DNA from: Branchiostoma floridae | Lineage: Eukaryota > Chordata > Leptocardii > Amphioxiformes > Branchiostomatidae | Reading direction: 5' to 3' | NCBI RefSeq assembly: GCF_000003815.2 | Contig: NC_049993.1 | Span: 10,477,244 to 10,541,243 of the forward strand | Length of the DNA stretch: 64,000 nt | Part shown: in pieces, positions 1-10,328 of the stretch | How the letters are laid out: every line of letters begins with the position of its first letter | How positions within the stretch are numbered: the stretch's first letter is position 1 | Program-made: the position numbers and the translations under genes | Notes under the pieces: model-generated | What the model was told of the DNA's origin: nothing | The model's database searches: none | The model's input: only the letters and a program-made list of their open reading frames with translations

Positions 1-1486
1 TTTCCCGTCCACGCTAGGATAGGTGTTCACCAGAGAGTCCCCTTCCATACTGTATGTCACCTGCAGAGGGTTTGCATTTTAAAGAAGCACACTAATATTA
101 TTGGTATTAGTAATCCATAAGTTAGAAGCGACATAATAATGTGGTAGATGAAATGTTGTGTGCTTCTTGTCGTAATTCGGACCAGGTCTTTTATCTATAA
201 CAATTACGCTGTATCGAACTCTTGAAATAGCAATGACTATGTACATCTAATACACATATACCCGATAGCTTAAGCTGTATCTATATAAGAAGGTCCATAT
301 TGGTTTGATACCATTCCGTGACCTTTGTGTATTCTGAATTGTACATTTTGGCTTTTCCTTATGTCTTATCAAAAAGGTCACTGGCACTGCATTGGCATGA
401 TGCTGATTGCCCCTAGCTACCCATGGTGCCCCGCGTCTCCCAGGATACAATGGGATCCTACCCACCATCCTTGTCGTGCCCCACGCGTCCTTCTCCTCGC
501 TCTCCACGCCCAGGGTGAAGGTGTTGACTGACGTCTGGCCGAACTCTGTGATCTTATAGGTGAACGTGTCCCCGGAAACTGACATCTCCACCGAGTATTC
601 TATCTCCAGGACCTTTGGCAACATGTCGGGCGGAACACCTGCGGTAGAACAGGATATGTTCGCCGCTCAGTTTCATATTTGCACGGTTGACAAAGTTTTT
701 TTTACCCAGACAATAGTTTTCTTCAACCTGACGATTCTAGGCCTGTCCGTCTCACACCTCAGGGAAATCCTGATGACAGATGGTTCTATTTCGCACTGCA
801 GCTAGGTGTCGCTGCTAACAGATGCTATTTGAAACATCACCGAAACGTTGGATAGAATGAAATACTTTATTTGCACAAAGAACTCTGATATCTAATGACT
901 TACAAACTTTAGTTAAGCTATTGACGGATATAGATTTTCTGCTTTTTGTTTTGGAGGAGCTTTTAATGAAACTTTCTTTCTTAATAGCTGGTGTTAGATT
1001 TGTAATTAAAGTTACAGCAGCGGGAGGTGGTGGCTAGAGAGCTACAATGAAACATTGTTTTCTAGAAGTGACCTGACCAAATGTAATGCAAGTTTCAGTT
1101 ATTTTTTGATAGGAGCCAAGTTTCAGTTATTATTAATAGAGGGTATTGGTTTGTGTAGCAACTAGTAATAACGGTTTTGAAAACTTATGATTCTAAATCT
1201 AGGAATCTTTGTGATGCAATCCCTGTACCATGAGGGAGCAAAAAGTCTTTCGGGTCTGACCCTACCACAACCCCTAAGCTTGCCGGGTATCATTTCTGGA
1301 TCACTTAGCTCCAAAGAACGTCGTCATGCCACTGGGCAGTTCACATTACATCTGTAAACATTTGACAAGCACAAAAGAAAAGATTCGCCTAGCAAACCTA
1401 CCCAGTTTCTGCAGAATCTCGCCGTAGTTGTCGGAGTTCCCGCTCGCCTTCCAGGTCCCTGTCTCCTTAGCTATGTGAAAAGGCAT
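1..1486 (-). CDS. Fatty-acid-binding-protein-like gene 1 (partial; 3' end outside window)
   Basis: This is a cytosolic intracellular lipid-binding protein, a ten-strand beta barrel that carries fatty acids or other small lipids. Exon 1 is 1402-1486 (85 nt, start codon 1486-1484), exon 2 is 466-638 (173 nt) and exon 3 is 1-60, cut by the window edge. Exon 4 lies outside. Donors are gtaggt and gtgggt; acceptors are ccgcag and ctgcag. Exon 1 reads MPFHIAKETGTWKASGN and continues with SDNY, which matches the family N-terminal G-x-W-x...N-[FY] signature. Exon 2 starts with VPPDM and contains NTFTLGVE, the usual strand-E region. Exon 3 begins VTYSMEGDSL. Intron phases (1, then 0) match those of FABP genes generally. 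It is closest to gene 2: both have VPPDM and both have TSVNTFT. A promoter block shared with gene 2 lies at 1633-1662. The ligand cannot be deduced. Confidence 0.85.
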
Positions 1487-1632
1487 CTTGTAAGGTGATT
1501 AGAGCTTCTTGTGAGGAGAACACTGAGCAGGTAGACACGTAACACTCACGTCTTGTAAATACCACCAACGCTGTCTTTAAGGAGCAAACAAAATCAGGTC
1601 ATAGGTGGGGTGGGCGTGGCTAGAACAGGGTC

Positions 1633-1662
1633 CGCTAGGCCTTTGGTAACTATTGGCAACCG
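1633..1662 (-). promoter_or_regulatory. Proximal promoter block of FABP-like gene 1
   Basis: This 30-nt block matches the block upstream of gene 2 at 25 of 30 positions without a gap. It sits at the identical distance of 147 nt from the start codon. In the gene's sense direction it contains GGTTGCCAAT (with a CCAAT box), GTTACC and CCTAGCG. The GTAAC/GGCAAC pair resembles an RFX-type X-box. A GC/KLF-type box (1607-1620, GGGGTGGGCGTGGC) and an AGGTCA nuclear-receptor half-site (1596-1601) lie between it and the gene. The role is inferred from conservation among paralogues. Confidence 0.5.
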
Positions 1663-2900
1663 TCAGTCACTCTCACCTGTGCAGCTGATATAGCTTGGGT
1701 CGTCGGTGTCACGTATCAAGCGACATTACGTATCGCATTTGGTGTATTTCTTTTCTGGCAATATGAGTCACCGGCGTTATTCTACCTACATCCAAGGAAA
1801 ATCAAGTTTTATGCCTGACTGCTTTATTTGCACGTCACTTGTAACATATGTGTTGAAGCGACACCTGCCGGACACATGGTAGAAGTACATGGTGTACTAG
1901 CAGCTATTCGTCAAGCAGATGTTGCGAGGGAAAATCGCATGTTATGTTATCTTGCAACATTTCCTGCATGGGTTGCTTGGGGAAAAGCCGGAAAGCTTCA
2001 AAATCTCTATCTTCCCTCCAATTTCAACTTGCCTCTGAAACCTAATTCTATTATCATAAGTACAAGAAAAAAGCTTAATGATATACGATATACATGTAAT
2101 TTTTTGTGTTTTTTACAGTAAAAGTGACGCTAATTTTGAAAACAAAAATGGTTAATGGAAAGGGGAAACCTAGCAAGAGAAGAATCCCTCACATAATCAA
2201 TGTTTTGAATGCCTACTCTTGTCAAGAAATTTCCCCAGTCAAATATAAGAACGTGCCTCGCAATGTGCACCGAGTGACATAATTCGAAATCCTAGTTCTC
2301 TTTCCATAGTCTCAAGGCTCAGCATATTTTGTGCAATTATCCGAGTGATGCAACAAAGCGAAGTTATCCAGCTACGAGATTTTGGGATTCCGTGCAATTA
2401 AAGAAGTGTGCGGTAATCCGTTGTGCAATTAACTGACTTTTACTGTATACTGTACATCCCATTTTGTTGCCAACGGGTCTGCTTCAATATGATGTTTTGA
2501 TATCACTGTTATAAGTAGTCGCTTTATTTGTATGCATAAACAAGTGAATAAAGTTTTTCAGTCATTAAACCTGAATAATGTATATCCATTAGATAAAGTG
2601 ACCCTCCAAAATTATATTCAGACATTGCAGGTTACATTGATAATGCACTTTACACCAGTCGCTATGATACCCTTTAAATGTCTTACCGGTCGATGAACTT
2701 TGCCCACAGTAACTTATAACATACAGTTTTTTGTCAGAACACAACGATCAGCCGATTGTTCGTCAGCTACAAGTGCAGGCGTTAGGTCACTACTAGCTGT
2801 TCTTTACAGCATCTCGTGGTTGAGCAAGGTAGATTATTTTGGCTCTATGATCACAGCGAATATTTCTCCAGTACCTTTAAGAAACACAACAGAAACGCAC

Positions 2901-2984
2901 CAAGTTTTTAATGACCTGACGATAGTTGTCGGAAAAGCTGTCATACTTCCACTTGCCACACATTTTCGCCACGTCGAAAGGCAT
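2901..2984 (-). pseudogene. Orphan FABP-like first exon (relic of a fifth array member)
   Basis: On the minus strand this reads MPFDVAKMCGKWKYDSFSDN and continues YRQVIKNL, a clear family first exon with the conserved G-x-W and SDNY residues. It is followed by gtgcgt, the same donor as gene 3. The exon is 84 nt to the donor, whereas all four other first exons are 85 nt. The G that starts the split Gly codon is missing, so the donor is in phase 0 instead of phase 1. No exon 2, 3 or 4 is visible between here and gene 1 exon 1 at 1486. If spliced to the next family exon 2 (gene 1, starting at 638) it would shift the frame. It is most likely a remnant; a non-coding alternative 5' exon of gene 1 is possible. 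Confidence 0.7.
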
Positions 2985-4609
2985 TTTCCGGGGTGAAGTA
3001 GGGAAACAATGACAATGGGCCAATGGACTTGAGAAAGATCGTTCACGTTGAGATGCTCAGTGCCTGTCTGCACGTGTAACCAGGGGTGTGGAAAAAGATG
3101 GCGTCACATGGCTTGGACTTGGACTATGAACCCTTGCAGGGCCTTTTCATATTGATTTCACGTCTTATGTACAGACGAGGTGTATGAGACCTAGCTATTG
3201 GCAAAGAAAGATGTTTCAACTTGTTTAAGTTGCTGACCCAAACCATCCTTGGATTAGAGGATGTCAGTGTCCACAATATCAAGATACGTATAGTGAGAAC
3301 AAGGACTCTTACATAACGTCCTTGGTGAGAATCAGCATCTTACGTTCGTGCTGTACATTTCACACTAAGGGGGAGGGCGTAAGACAAACGGCGTTTTAGA
3401 ATAAGTGGGGACTTAACAATACGGAATGCAGCTGTCGTATTGAGGTCACTTAATTGATTGGCGTCGAATGGCAGCCCCTCCAGATCCCCGCCTATTTGTA
3501 AGCTCCTCGCAATTCAGCCCCTGGATGTGATGAGAGAGTAGTAGTAGGGACCCAATCACAATAATAACTTAAGAGGGCATCAGGGGCAGGATAATGATCC
3601 TGTTCTTTAGGAATCGAAGATACTACCTGGATCTGTTCTATAGTATCTGTCCACTGCAGGCGTCATGATATTCATATAGTAGGAATATAATAGCCGGAGT
3701 GAGTGAGTGAGAAATATCTTAATTGAACACAATCTTTATAACACAACGCGTATCATATTGCGTTCATAGTGACATAGCAAAAAGCCATATAACATGTGAA
3801 GCCGCTGAGACAAACGGTTGGTAATCATTTACTGTTGGTCCCCCAGGTAGCAACTCGCACGCGTGTTCTCGGTGTTAGCCAAATGTTGGCGTCGTCTGGT
3901 TACGGGGGCCAACAGTGTGTACAGATCAGGGCAGGTATTGTTGCACTTAACTACTCAAACATGTCACTCAAACGGCGCGTTAGGCAACCATAAAGAACTC
4001 AATATATCACGTCACATTTTATTTGTATCTGATACAGGCAAGGGAATGGGTATATTTGCTACGTAAACTAAATTTTCTCTACCATGCGTACATTTGACAA
4101 TGAGTAATTGTTCTATTCTTATTCCGCTATATTTTTCTCATGGCAAACTTTGAATACCCGGTACCCCGAATATGGTCACCAAAATGTGCGAGAACAATAA
4201 CAATCTAGAGTTAGCAGCGATAAAAACTAGTAAAACAAGTGACGAAAAATTCAGAAACTCTGGTGACCATTGTCAGACTTATTTCAGTTCTGTTCCAAAA
4301 AATTCTTCTTTAAATGATTAAGTCCCTCCCTGTCGATAAGGGCATAACAGAAAGATCATGTATATAGGAATGACACTTGACCTGTAACACTTGACCTGGA
4401 AAATAGCTTTCTGTAACGCAACCAAACATGAATTGTGAAAAGTCACTATAATAGTAGTTGTTGCTGCAAAACTTCCATTTAAGTACTGTGCCACAAAAAG
4501 CTATAGCCTGTATGATCTCTATGGAACTTTCGCAATTCTGTAAACTATCAAGCACGGGCATCTCGTAGAAATCTTGGTTGGTGTTGACAAATCTCTTGCC
4601 AGCGGGTTT

Positions 4610-6093
4610 CTACACACGGACGTTCTCCACCCAGCCTTCCAAGTCACCAACCTTAAACTCCTGGAGAGAAAAATCAACAATAATAACTTACTATTGTGTA
4701 ACATATGAAACTCTTGTTATATATATATATATAGAAAAAATACTTAAATCGATCTTAAATTACATTGATTATCTTATATTTTGTATTCCATTAATATCGA
4801 CCTCGGTTCGCCTTTCAATTCATGTCCGTTGATATATGGAGGTAAACGACGTTGTATGGCAAATTTGAACGGGTTTCCTAGTGCCCTTTCAGGCTGTTGA
4901 GTGTTGAGTATGAGAGGATACGGTGCGTTTGTACAAGATTTATAAACGTGCTAGATTCTGTTGATATTGGCACAAGATAACGGGGCTTACTGCAAGGATG
5001 GTGTTGTCGTTCAGCCAACGGCGGGAGGTCCGTAGTGGCATGCCCTTCCCGTCATAGTTGGGATAGTTGGACACCAGGGCATCCCCTTCCAGGGTGTGGA
5101 TCACCTGCACACATACCATACATGTATCTAATAACAATAATTATTGGATCTTCCGTTGACACCAATATTGCACATGACGTGTATTTCTGCATGGCATATT
5201 TCTGTTCTTTGTCGGTCCCTTATGCCCTCTTTTTCTACTAGAATAGACCACATTAAGACGTATTACACAAAGTTACTAACTTATCTGTTTGATATTGATG
5301 TATTACTAGTATGAGAATAGTTGACTTTTAAAGTATCATACCAACCTTACGACTGCCCATTGAATCCTTCTCTTCTGCCTCGACTCCAAACGTAAAGGTG
5401 TTCACCGACGTCTCGCCAAACTCAGTCATCTTGTACGTGCAGGTGTCCCCAGAGACGGTAACCACCACGTCGTACTTTTCCTGCTTCACCTTCTCTACCA
5501 TATCCGGCGGGACACCTGCATCAAGAAAGCAAAATGTTGGACTCTAATTTCTTTTCAGTCTTCAATGCATCTGTATAGTTTGAGAACTGATTTTTGCACA
5601 CTCTCAGAGTCAGACGTGAACGTTTAGTACACAGAAAGATCGCATGTAATTTGCTTGAGGTTTGGAAGACAATATGCTGATTTATGCCCTTGTTCATTGC
5701 AATTGGGATCGCTAAGCATTCCGTAATGTTGCTGTGCACGCTACATACATGCATATCCGATGTCCTGTGATTCTGCTGTGATTACATTGCAGCTTTAGAG
5801 AATTGAAAGCCTTCGGGTAAATCATTTACGCATTGCCCCCCTCCCCCTGTCCACAGGCTTTCTATACAGTAGTCCCCAAATTAAGTTCACCCATATTGGG
5901 TAGCACACTTGAGTTGATCACTTTCACGCAACGTGAACACACACAAAAGACAGGGGTACAAGGCCTCCACAATGCACCGCAACACACATTCAGTTCCTAC
6001 ACACCTACCCAATTTCACCAGGCATTCTGACCAGTTGTCGGAGGATTTGCTGGTCGTCCAGGTCCCTGTTTCCTTGACCAAGTCGTAAGGCAT
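4610..6093 (-). CDS. Fatty-acid-binding-protein-like gene 2 (complete, 139 aa)
   Basis: This is a cytosolic lipid-binding protein of the FABP family. Exons are 6009-6093 (85 nt), 5346-5515 (170 nt), 4991-5104 (114 nt) and 4610-4660 (51 nt including TAG). Donors are gtaggt, gttggt and gtaagc; acceptors are tgcag, gtgcag and tccag. The total of 420 nt encodes 139 residues, within the usual 126-140. The start MPYDLVKETGTW carries the family signature (residues 1-28). VPPDM opens exon 2 and NTFTFGVE follows. VIHTLEGDAL begins at residue 86. The last exon is EFKVGDLEGWVENVRV. Arg113 aligns with the Arg106 of vertebrate FABPs, but the C-terminal Arg-x-Tyr that completes the fatty-acid carboxylate site is absent. 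Exon 2 is one codon shorter than in the paralogues. No close poly(A) signal is obvious; an AATAAA on this strand occurs at 4018-4023. Confidence 0.9.
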
Positions 6094-6239
6094 CTTGGAG
6101 AAAAATTACAACTTCTTAGTAGACAAGCTCAGAAAAGGCAGTGTGGGGACAAAGTCACCTGGCACTACCGGTAACGCTGATCAAGATGGCTGAACAAATA
6201 CAGCGGAGTGGGCGGGGCATCCAGGTCTCATACAACAAT

Positions 6240-6269
6240 CGCTAGGTCATTAGTAACCAGTGGCAACCG
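6240..6269 (-). promoter_or_regulatory. Proximal promoter block of FABP-like gene 2
   Basis: This block is the counterpart of the one at 1633-1662, again 147 nt above the start codon. In sense it carries GGTTGCCACT, GGTTAC and CCTAGCG. It overlaps an AGGTCA half-site at 6244-6249 (plus-strand reading). A GC box (GTGGGCGGGGC, 6209-6219) lies between it and the gene, as in gene 1. Function is inferred from shared sequence and spacing. Confidence 0.5.
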
Positions 6270-7184
6270 CCTGGGTCATTCGCTTCAGCTTAGAGAAGCA
6301 AGTAGGGAGTTTTTGTTAGCCTGCCCCCTCCCCAACAGAAAAGGAGAGGGGGCGCTAGAAATAAAATTGATTTTGAGTGCCCTAACAGGGAAGTTTGGAC
6401 GACGTTGTGTCACCAGAAATAAATTCATCGACCTGAATTTACAAAATATATTTTCTACCCAAGAAACTCCCCTCCCCCAGCGCGTGTATGTGTCCTAGAA
6501 TCTCGAGGCTAACTCTAACCAATCAGATTTCTTGTCTTCCTGATGATTTATCTGTATCATAAAAAAGTAATGACTTTCGAAAACCAGAGTCTGAGGAAAA
6601 GTCCAAATGACCAAATTACGTTCTTAAAATTCGATTTTCGTGGATAGTAATGGTCTCTTTGTCACCATTATTGATATACATCTGCAACGTGATTTGATTA
6701 GTGCAGAGGGCATTAGATGGTTATGAAGCATCTAATGGTGACAACTTTGTCATGCCCTATACTTGTAGTAATTTCCCTTGACTAGACCCCAACAAAAACA
6801 GAAACCAGCAGAAATTAAAAACTTTAGTGACAGAGTTCATAAGAAAAACTCTGTCTAGTCTGGTGTGGAACTATCTACATGTTACTTCACTTCATGTTTC
6901 TTGATGGGGCTGATTACCTAAACTAATGCATAGATCAACAGATAAAGAAGTGGAAGCCGAACAAACGACTGAGATTAACAGGAAACTACATTAGTGATTG
7001 GTCATCATGTCATTTGTCTCTCGCTTATCTATTAGTGATTCATCGTACATGTATTACTTTAAAACATATTTGAATGGTGTTGGCTTTAGAATGTACATCC
7101 CAAAGATATCATACTCCTTGCTCACTGAACACCTTTCCCTAAGAAAAATTAATAGACTCGATCGATGTGTTAAGAACCAATAGC

Positions 7185-7190
7185 TTTATT
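7185..7190 (-). terminator. Poly(A) signal of FABP-like gene 3
   Basis: AATAAA on the minus strand, about 130 nt after the stop codon of gene 3. It is the canonical polyadenylation hexamer at a plausible distance. Confidence 0.55.
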
Positions 7191-7319
7191 GATGCTCACA
7201 GTGTAATAAAACACAGTGGAAATGCCTTAAAGCATGCCACTAGTCTCTTCAACCAAAAGCTCGTTGCGGCCTCCAATGTGTGAAATCTTTGTCGTCGAGG
7301 TCAACGTCTTCTCGGACGT

Positions 7320-8942
7320 CTAGCACCGCTTGGACGTTGCCCAGCCCTCGAGGTCACCGACCTTGAAAGTCTGCAATAATCAAAGAAATATCAACATTGT
7401 TAATGTCATATTATACCATAAACTATGTGTGTAAGCGTATATGCTATTACAAAGCTATAGCCAATGATATTAATAATTGTAGGTCTGTCAAACATCATAG
7501 TATCTTTTTTTACTAGACCTGTCACCAAGCCAGGAGATTATAAGAATAATCACATACTTCTGTACGGTAAACAATGTTGCTTTTTATCAATACAATAACG
7601 TATTTCATACTGTATTGACTGAGCTTATTAATCCTTATTACCCTTACCACTTTTATGGTGTTGTCGTCAACAAAATGGCGACTGGTGTGGACAGAGAGCC
7701 CCTTCCCGTCATGGTTCGGGTACACAGACACCAGGTTGTCTCCTTCCATGGTGTAGGTCACCTGAAGGATATAAAAGAGTTGAAAGAATTTTCGGATGTA
7801 CTTTGACTTATTATTATCATTGTGCAACCAGCAGTTTCACACAACTATAGTTCCAACATCATATAGAAGAAACAACAACACAAGTGAAAATGTTGTCAAG
7901 CTAAATAACGCGTTCTGTGGATGTTCAGGAGCTCTAAAATCTACACTGTGTCTGTTCCTTACCTTTCGTTTCGTGCCCATCGGGTCCGATTCCTCGCCCT
8001 CCACACCCAAAGTGAAAGTGTTCTCGATAGTTTTCCCCATGGCCTCCACCTTAGACGTCATGACGTTCCCTGACAGGGAGGAATTGACGGGGAATTCCGC
8101 ATTCTTCAGTTGGTCCCACATTTCGGCTGGAACGCCTGCAAAATTGAAACACAAACGTCAATATAAGCTTATAAGCATTCAACCCATTCTGAATGTTAGT
8201 GGGCAGTCTGAATCTACACCCCTAAAACATTTGAAAGTCAGTTATCATGGTTATCAGAAACTTTAAGATATATAGACCAATTTAGATACGAGCTCATTTG
8301 GTGGTCGAATGATGCAGTTCTTTGTAACACAAACCCTCACACAACACCCTAACACAAAGCTTAAGGTACTTTCCACAATACAAGTGTGCTTTACCGCAAA
8401 TCCGTTACTTCACCCCCAAGGGAGTGAAGTATCGTTTTTGTCTTGTCAGTCTGTCTGTCTGTCTGTCTGTCTGTCTGAGATTTGACTATGTGTCTGAGTG
8501 TTTCCTCTGATTGTCTCCCATAGCAGTATGTTTAAAGGGAATGGAGTCTGATTTCTGATGGCATTGTTAGAGAAGGCAACCTGAACAACCAAACATGGCG
8601 GTTTAGTGGGGTCAAGGGGCGTGTCGCACTTTACCTCGGTTGCTGCTCTGGCTTCGAATACAGTGTGTGGCCAGTTTTCTAATCAATTGCAATATTTTTG
8701 TGTATAACAAATCGTAGTGATCGATACATCTTCCCCTTTGTACTCTAGTCTACAGTGCTGCTGTCGCCTCTTGTAACTCGAGCTGTTTCCTTAGTACCAA
8801 CTTGACTTAACGGACCACAAAATCAGTACGTCTAAAAGAACGGTAAAAGATACGCACCAAGCTTCACCATGATGTCCTTGTAGTTGTCTGAATTTTCCCC
8901 ATGCTTCCATGTTCCTGACGATTTGTTCACGTCGAAAGGCAT
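7320..8942 (-). CDS. Fatty-acid-binding-protein-like gene 3 (complete, 140 aa)
   Basis: This is a cytosolic FABP-family lipid carrier. Exons are 8858-8942 (85 nt), 7963-8135 (173 nt), 7648-7761 (114 nt) and 7320-7370 (51 nt with TAG). Donors are gtgcgt, gtaagg and gtaagg; acceptors are ttgcag, ttcag and ttgcag. It starts MPFDVNKSSGTWKHGEN with SDNY following. Exon 2 opens VPAEM and contains ENTFTLGVEGEE. Exon 3 begins VTYTMEGDNL and ends DDNTIKV. Exon 4 is TFKVGDLEGWATSKRC. Arg114 is equivalent to FABP Arg106. The usual Arg-x-Tyr near the C-terminus is replaced, and the protein ends in cysteine. VPAE and the LSG...GKT pattern group it with gene 4 rather than with genes 1 and 2. Confidence 0.9.
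8450..8477. repeat. (TCTG)n microsatellite
   Basis: Seven uninterrupted CTGT/TCTG tetranucleotide units lie in intron 1 of FABP-like gene 3. Confidence 0.9.
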
Positions 8943-9091
8943 GTTGTGGAGAGTTGTGGTTTCCTCAGGGTGAGAGAGAACGGGTCGGGCCTAGTCTGGT
9001 GGACGTTCACTCAGGTGTGTGAAAACTTCGACGCTGTACTGCTGAAGTACCGACTCTTTCGTGGGCCGTCGTATCTCAATATTATGGTTGA

Positions 9092-9122
9092 CGTCTAGGA
9101 CTTGTGAACTAGGTCAGGGTCA
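9092..9122 (-). promoter_or_regulatory. Proximal promoter block of FABP-like gene 3
   Basis: CTAGGACTT (9095-9103) corresponds to CTAGGCCTT in the gene 1 block and lies 153 nt above the start codon. It is followed on the plus strand by AGGTCAGGGTCA (9111-9122), two abutting nuclear-receptor half-sites in direct orientation. The match to the gene 1/2 block needs a gap, so it is weaker. Many vertebrate FABP genes respond to PPAR/RXR; whether this site binds a receptor is unknown. Confidence 0.35.
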
Positions 9123-9766
9123 GGCGTGTGGTCAAATGGCACAGTAAGATACATAGATTATGTGCTAAAATGTTCGTTTTTTGTAGAGAAACACTGATCA
9201 AGTACTTGAAACACTAAACAGAGGTTATAGATTTAGTCATTTGAATTTTGAAGGACATACTCGATCGATTTGAATTGAAATGGCTTAAATGTAAACCTAC
9301 CAAATATGGGCATGCGTTAGGTGCTAAGTATAGACGAATGTAAAAACTCCAAATATGGACATTCGTTCGCTTGGTCGAATGAGTCATTGAAAAACAAACA
9401 ATACCATTGATTAATGTGATGTTTAATCGCCTTTTATTCTCAGGCCTAGGTGCTTGGACAAGTCAGTATGCTCTTAGTTACACCAAGCGTATAAAGGGTG
9501 TTGATTTGATAAAGCCCCGTGGACAAAAGGGTGGTAATTATTTACTAATCGGTCTGCACACAGGTGGCATGGCGCGTAGACTTCACGTACCATTAAAGCA
9601 AAATATTCTCGCCGTCCGGTTCTGAAGACTACAAGGGCATAGCACACAGAACAATGGAACACTGTGCAAAGGCACCGCTCATATGTCACGCTTTTGTTCA
9701 GTATAGCTACACACATATCAAAGCCATTGATAGACAGCCATGCTAGAAAATAGGGGGCGTTGCGGA

Positions 9767-9911
9767 GTGAAATGGGCGTGTATGGGGGAGGCCTAATAGT
9801 GGTGTGTGTGTGTGTGGGGGTGAAATGGGGAGGGGGTATGGAAGGCCTAATAGGGGTGTATGGAGGGTGAAAAGTGGGGTGTGGAAGAAGGTGAAATAGT
9901 GGTGTGTGGAT
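9767..9911. repeat. Degenerate G/T-rich tandem repeat
   Basis: About four imperfect units carry variants of GTGAAATGGG, GTGTATGG and AGGCCTAATAG. The stretch lies between genes 3 and 4 and has no coding signal. Confidence 0.7.
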
Positions 9912-10328
9912 GGAAGATTTAACAGGGACAAAGTATCTTAAAGTTTGTACTTCTCGGTCAGGGTAGAGTGTAGTATTTTAAAGCTGTACAAGGGCGGACG
10001 GGATGGAATTATGATAATTATGAAAACTACTAAAAAAATAAACAAAACTCAAGAATGTGTTGTGAAATATTTTAATACCACACAGCCTATTACAGGAAAT
10101 ACTAATCAATGATAAAAAGTTCATCGACTTCAGCAACTTACTAAATCAAAAATAATACAAAATCTAACATTAAACAAGACATGGCGAACTTGAACAAACT
10201 ATCAATTAATTCAATATTTCACAAGAAATGCATAGCAACAAAATGTTGTGAAAAATCACAAGCTAAATCACAACTCTTCAAAAGCTCTTCACGGCAGATT
10301 CGCGGCAGTGACGTCACAGCTCGGTGCC

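Noticed and set aside
1828-1880. Possible FABP exon 2 start (acceptor ggcag then GTGTCG on the minus strand) for the orphan exon
   Set aside because: The translation lacks the VP-[PA]-[DE] start and hits a stop within about 15 codons.
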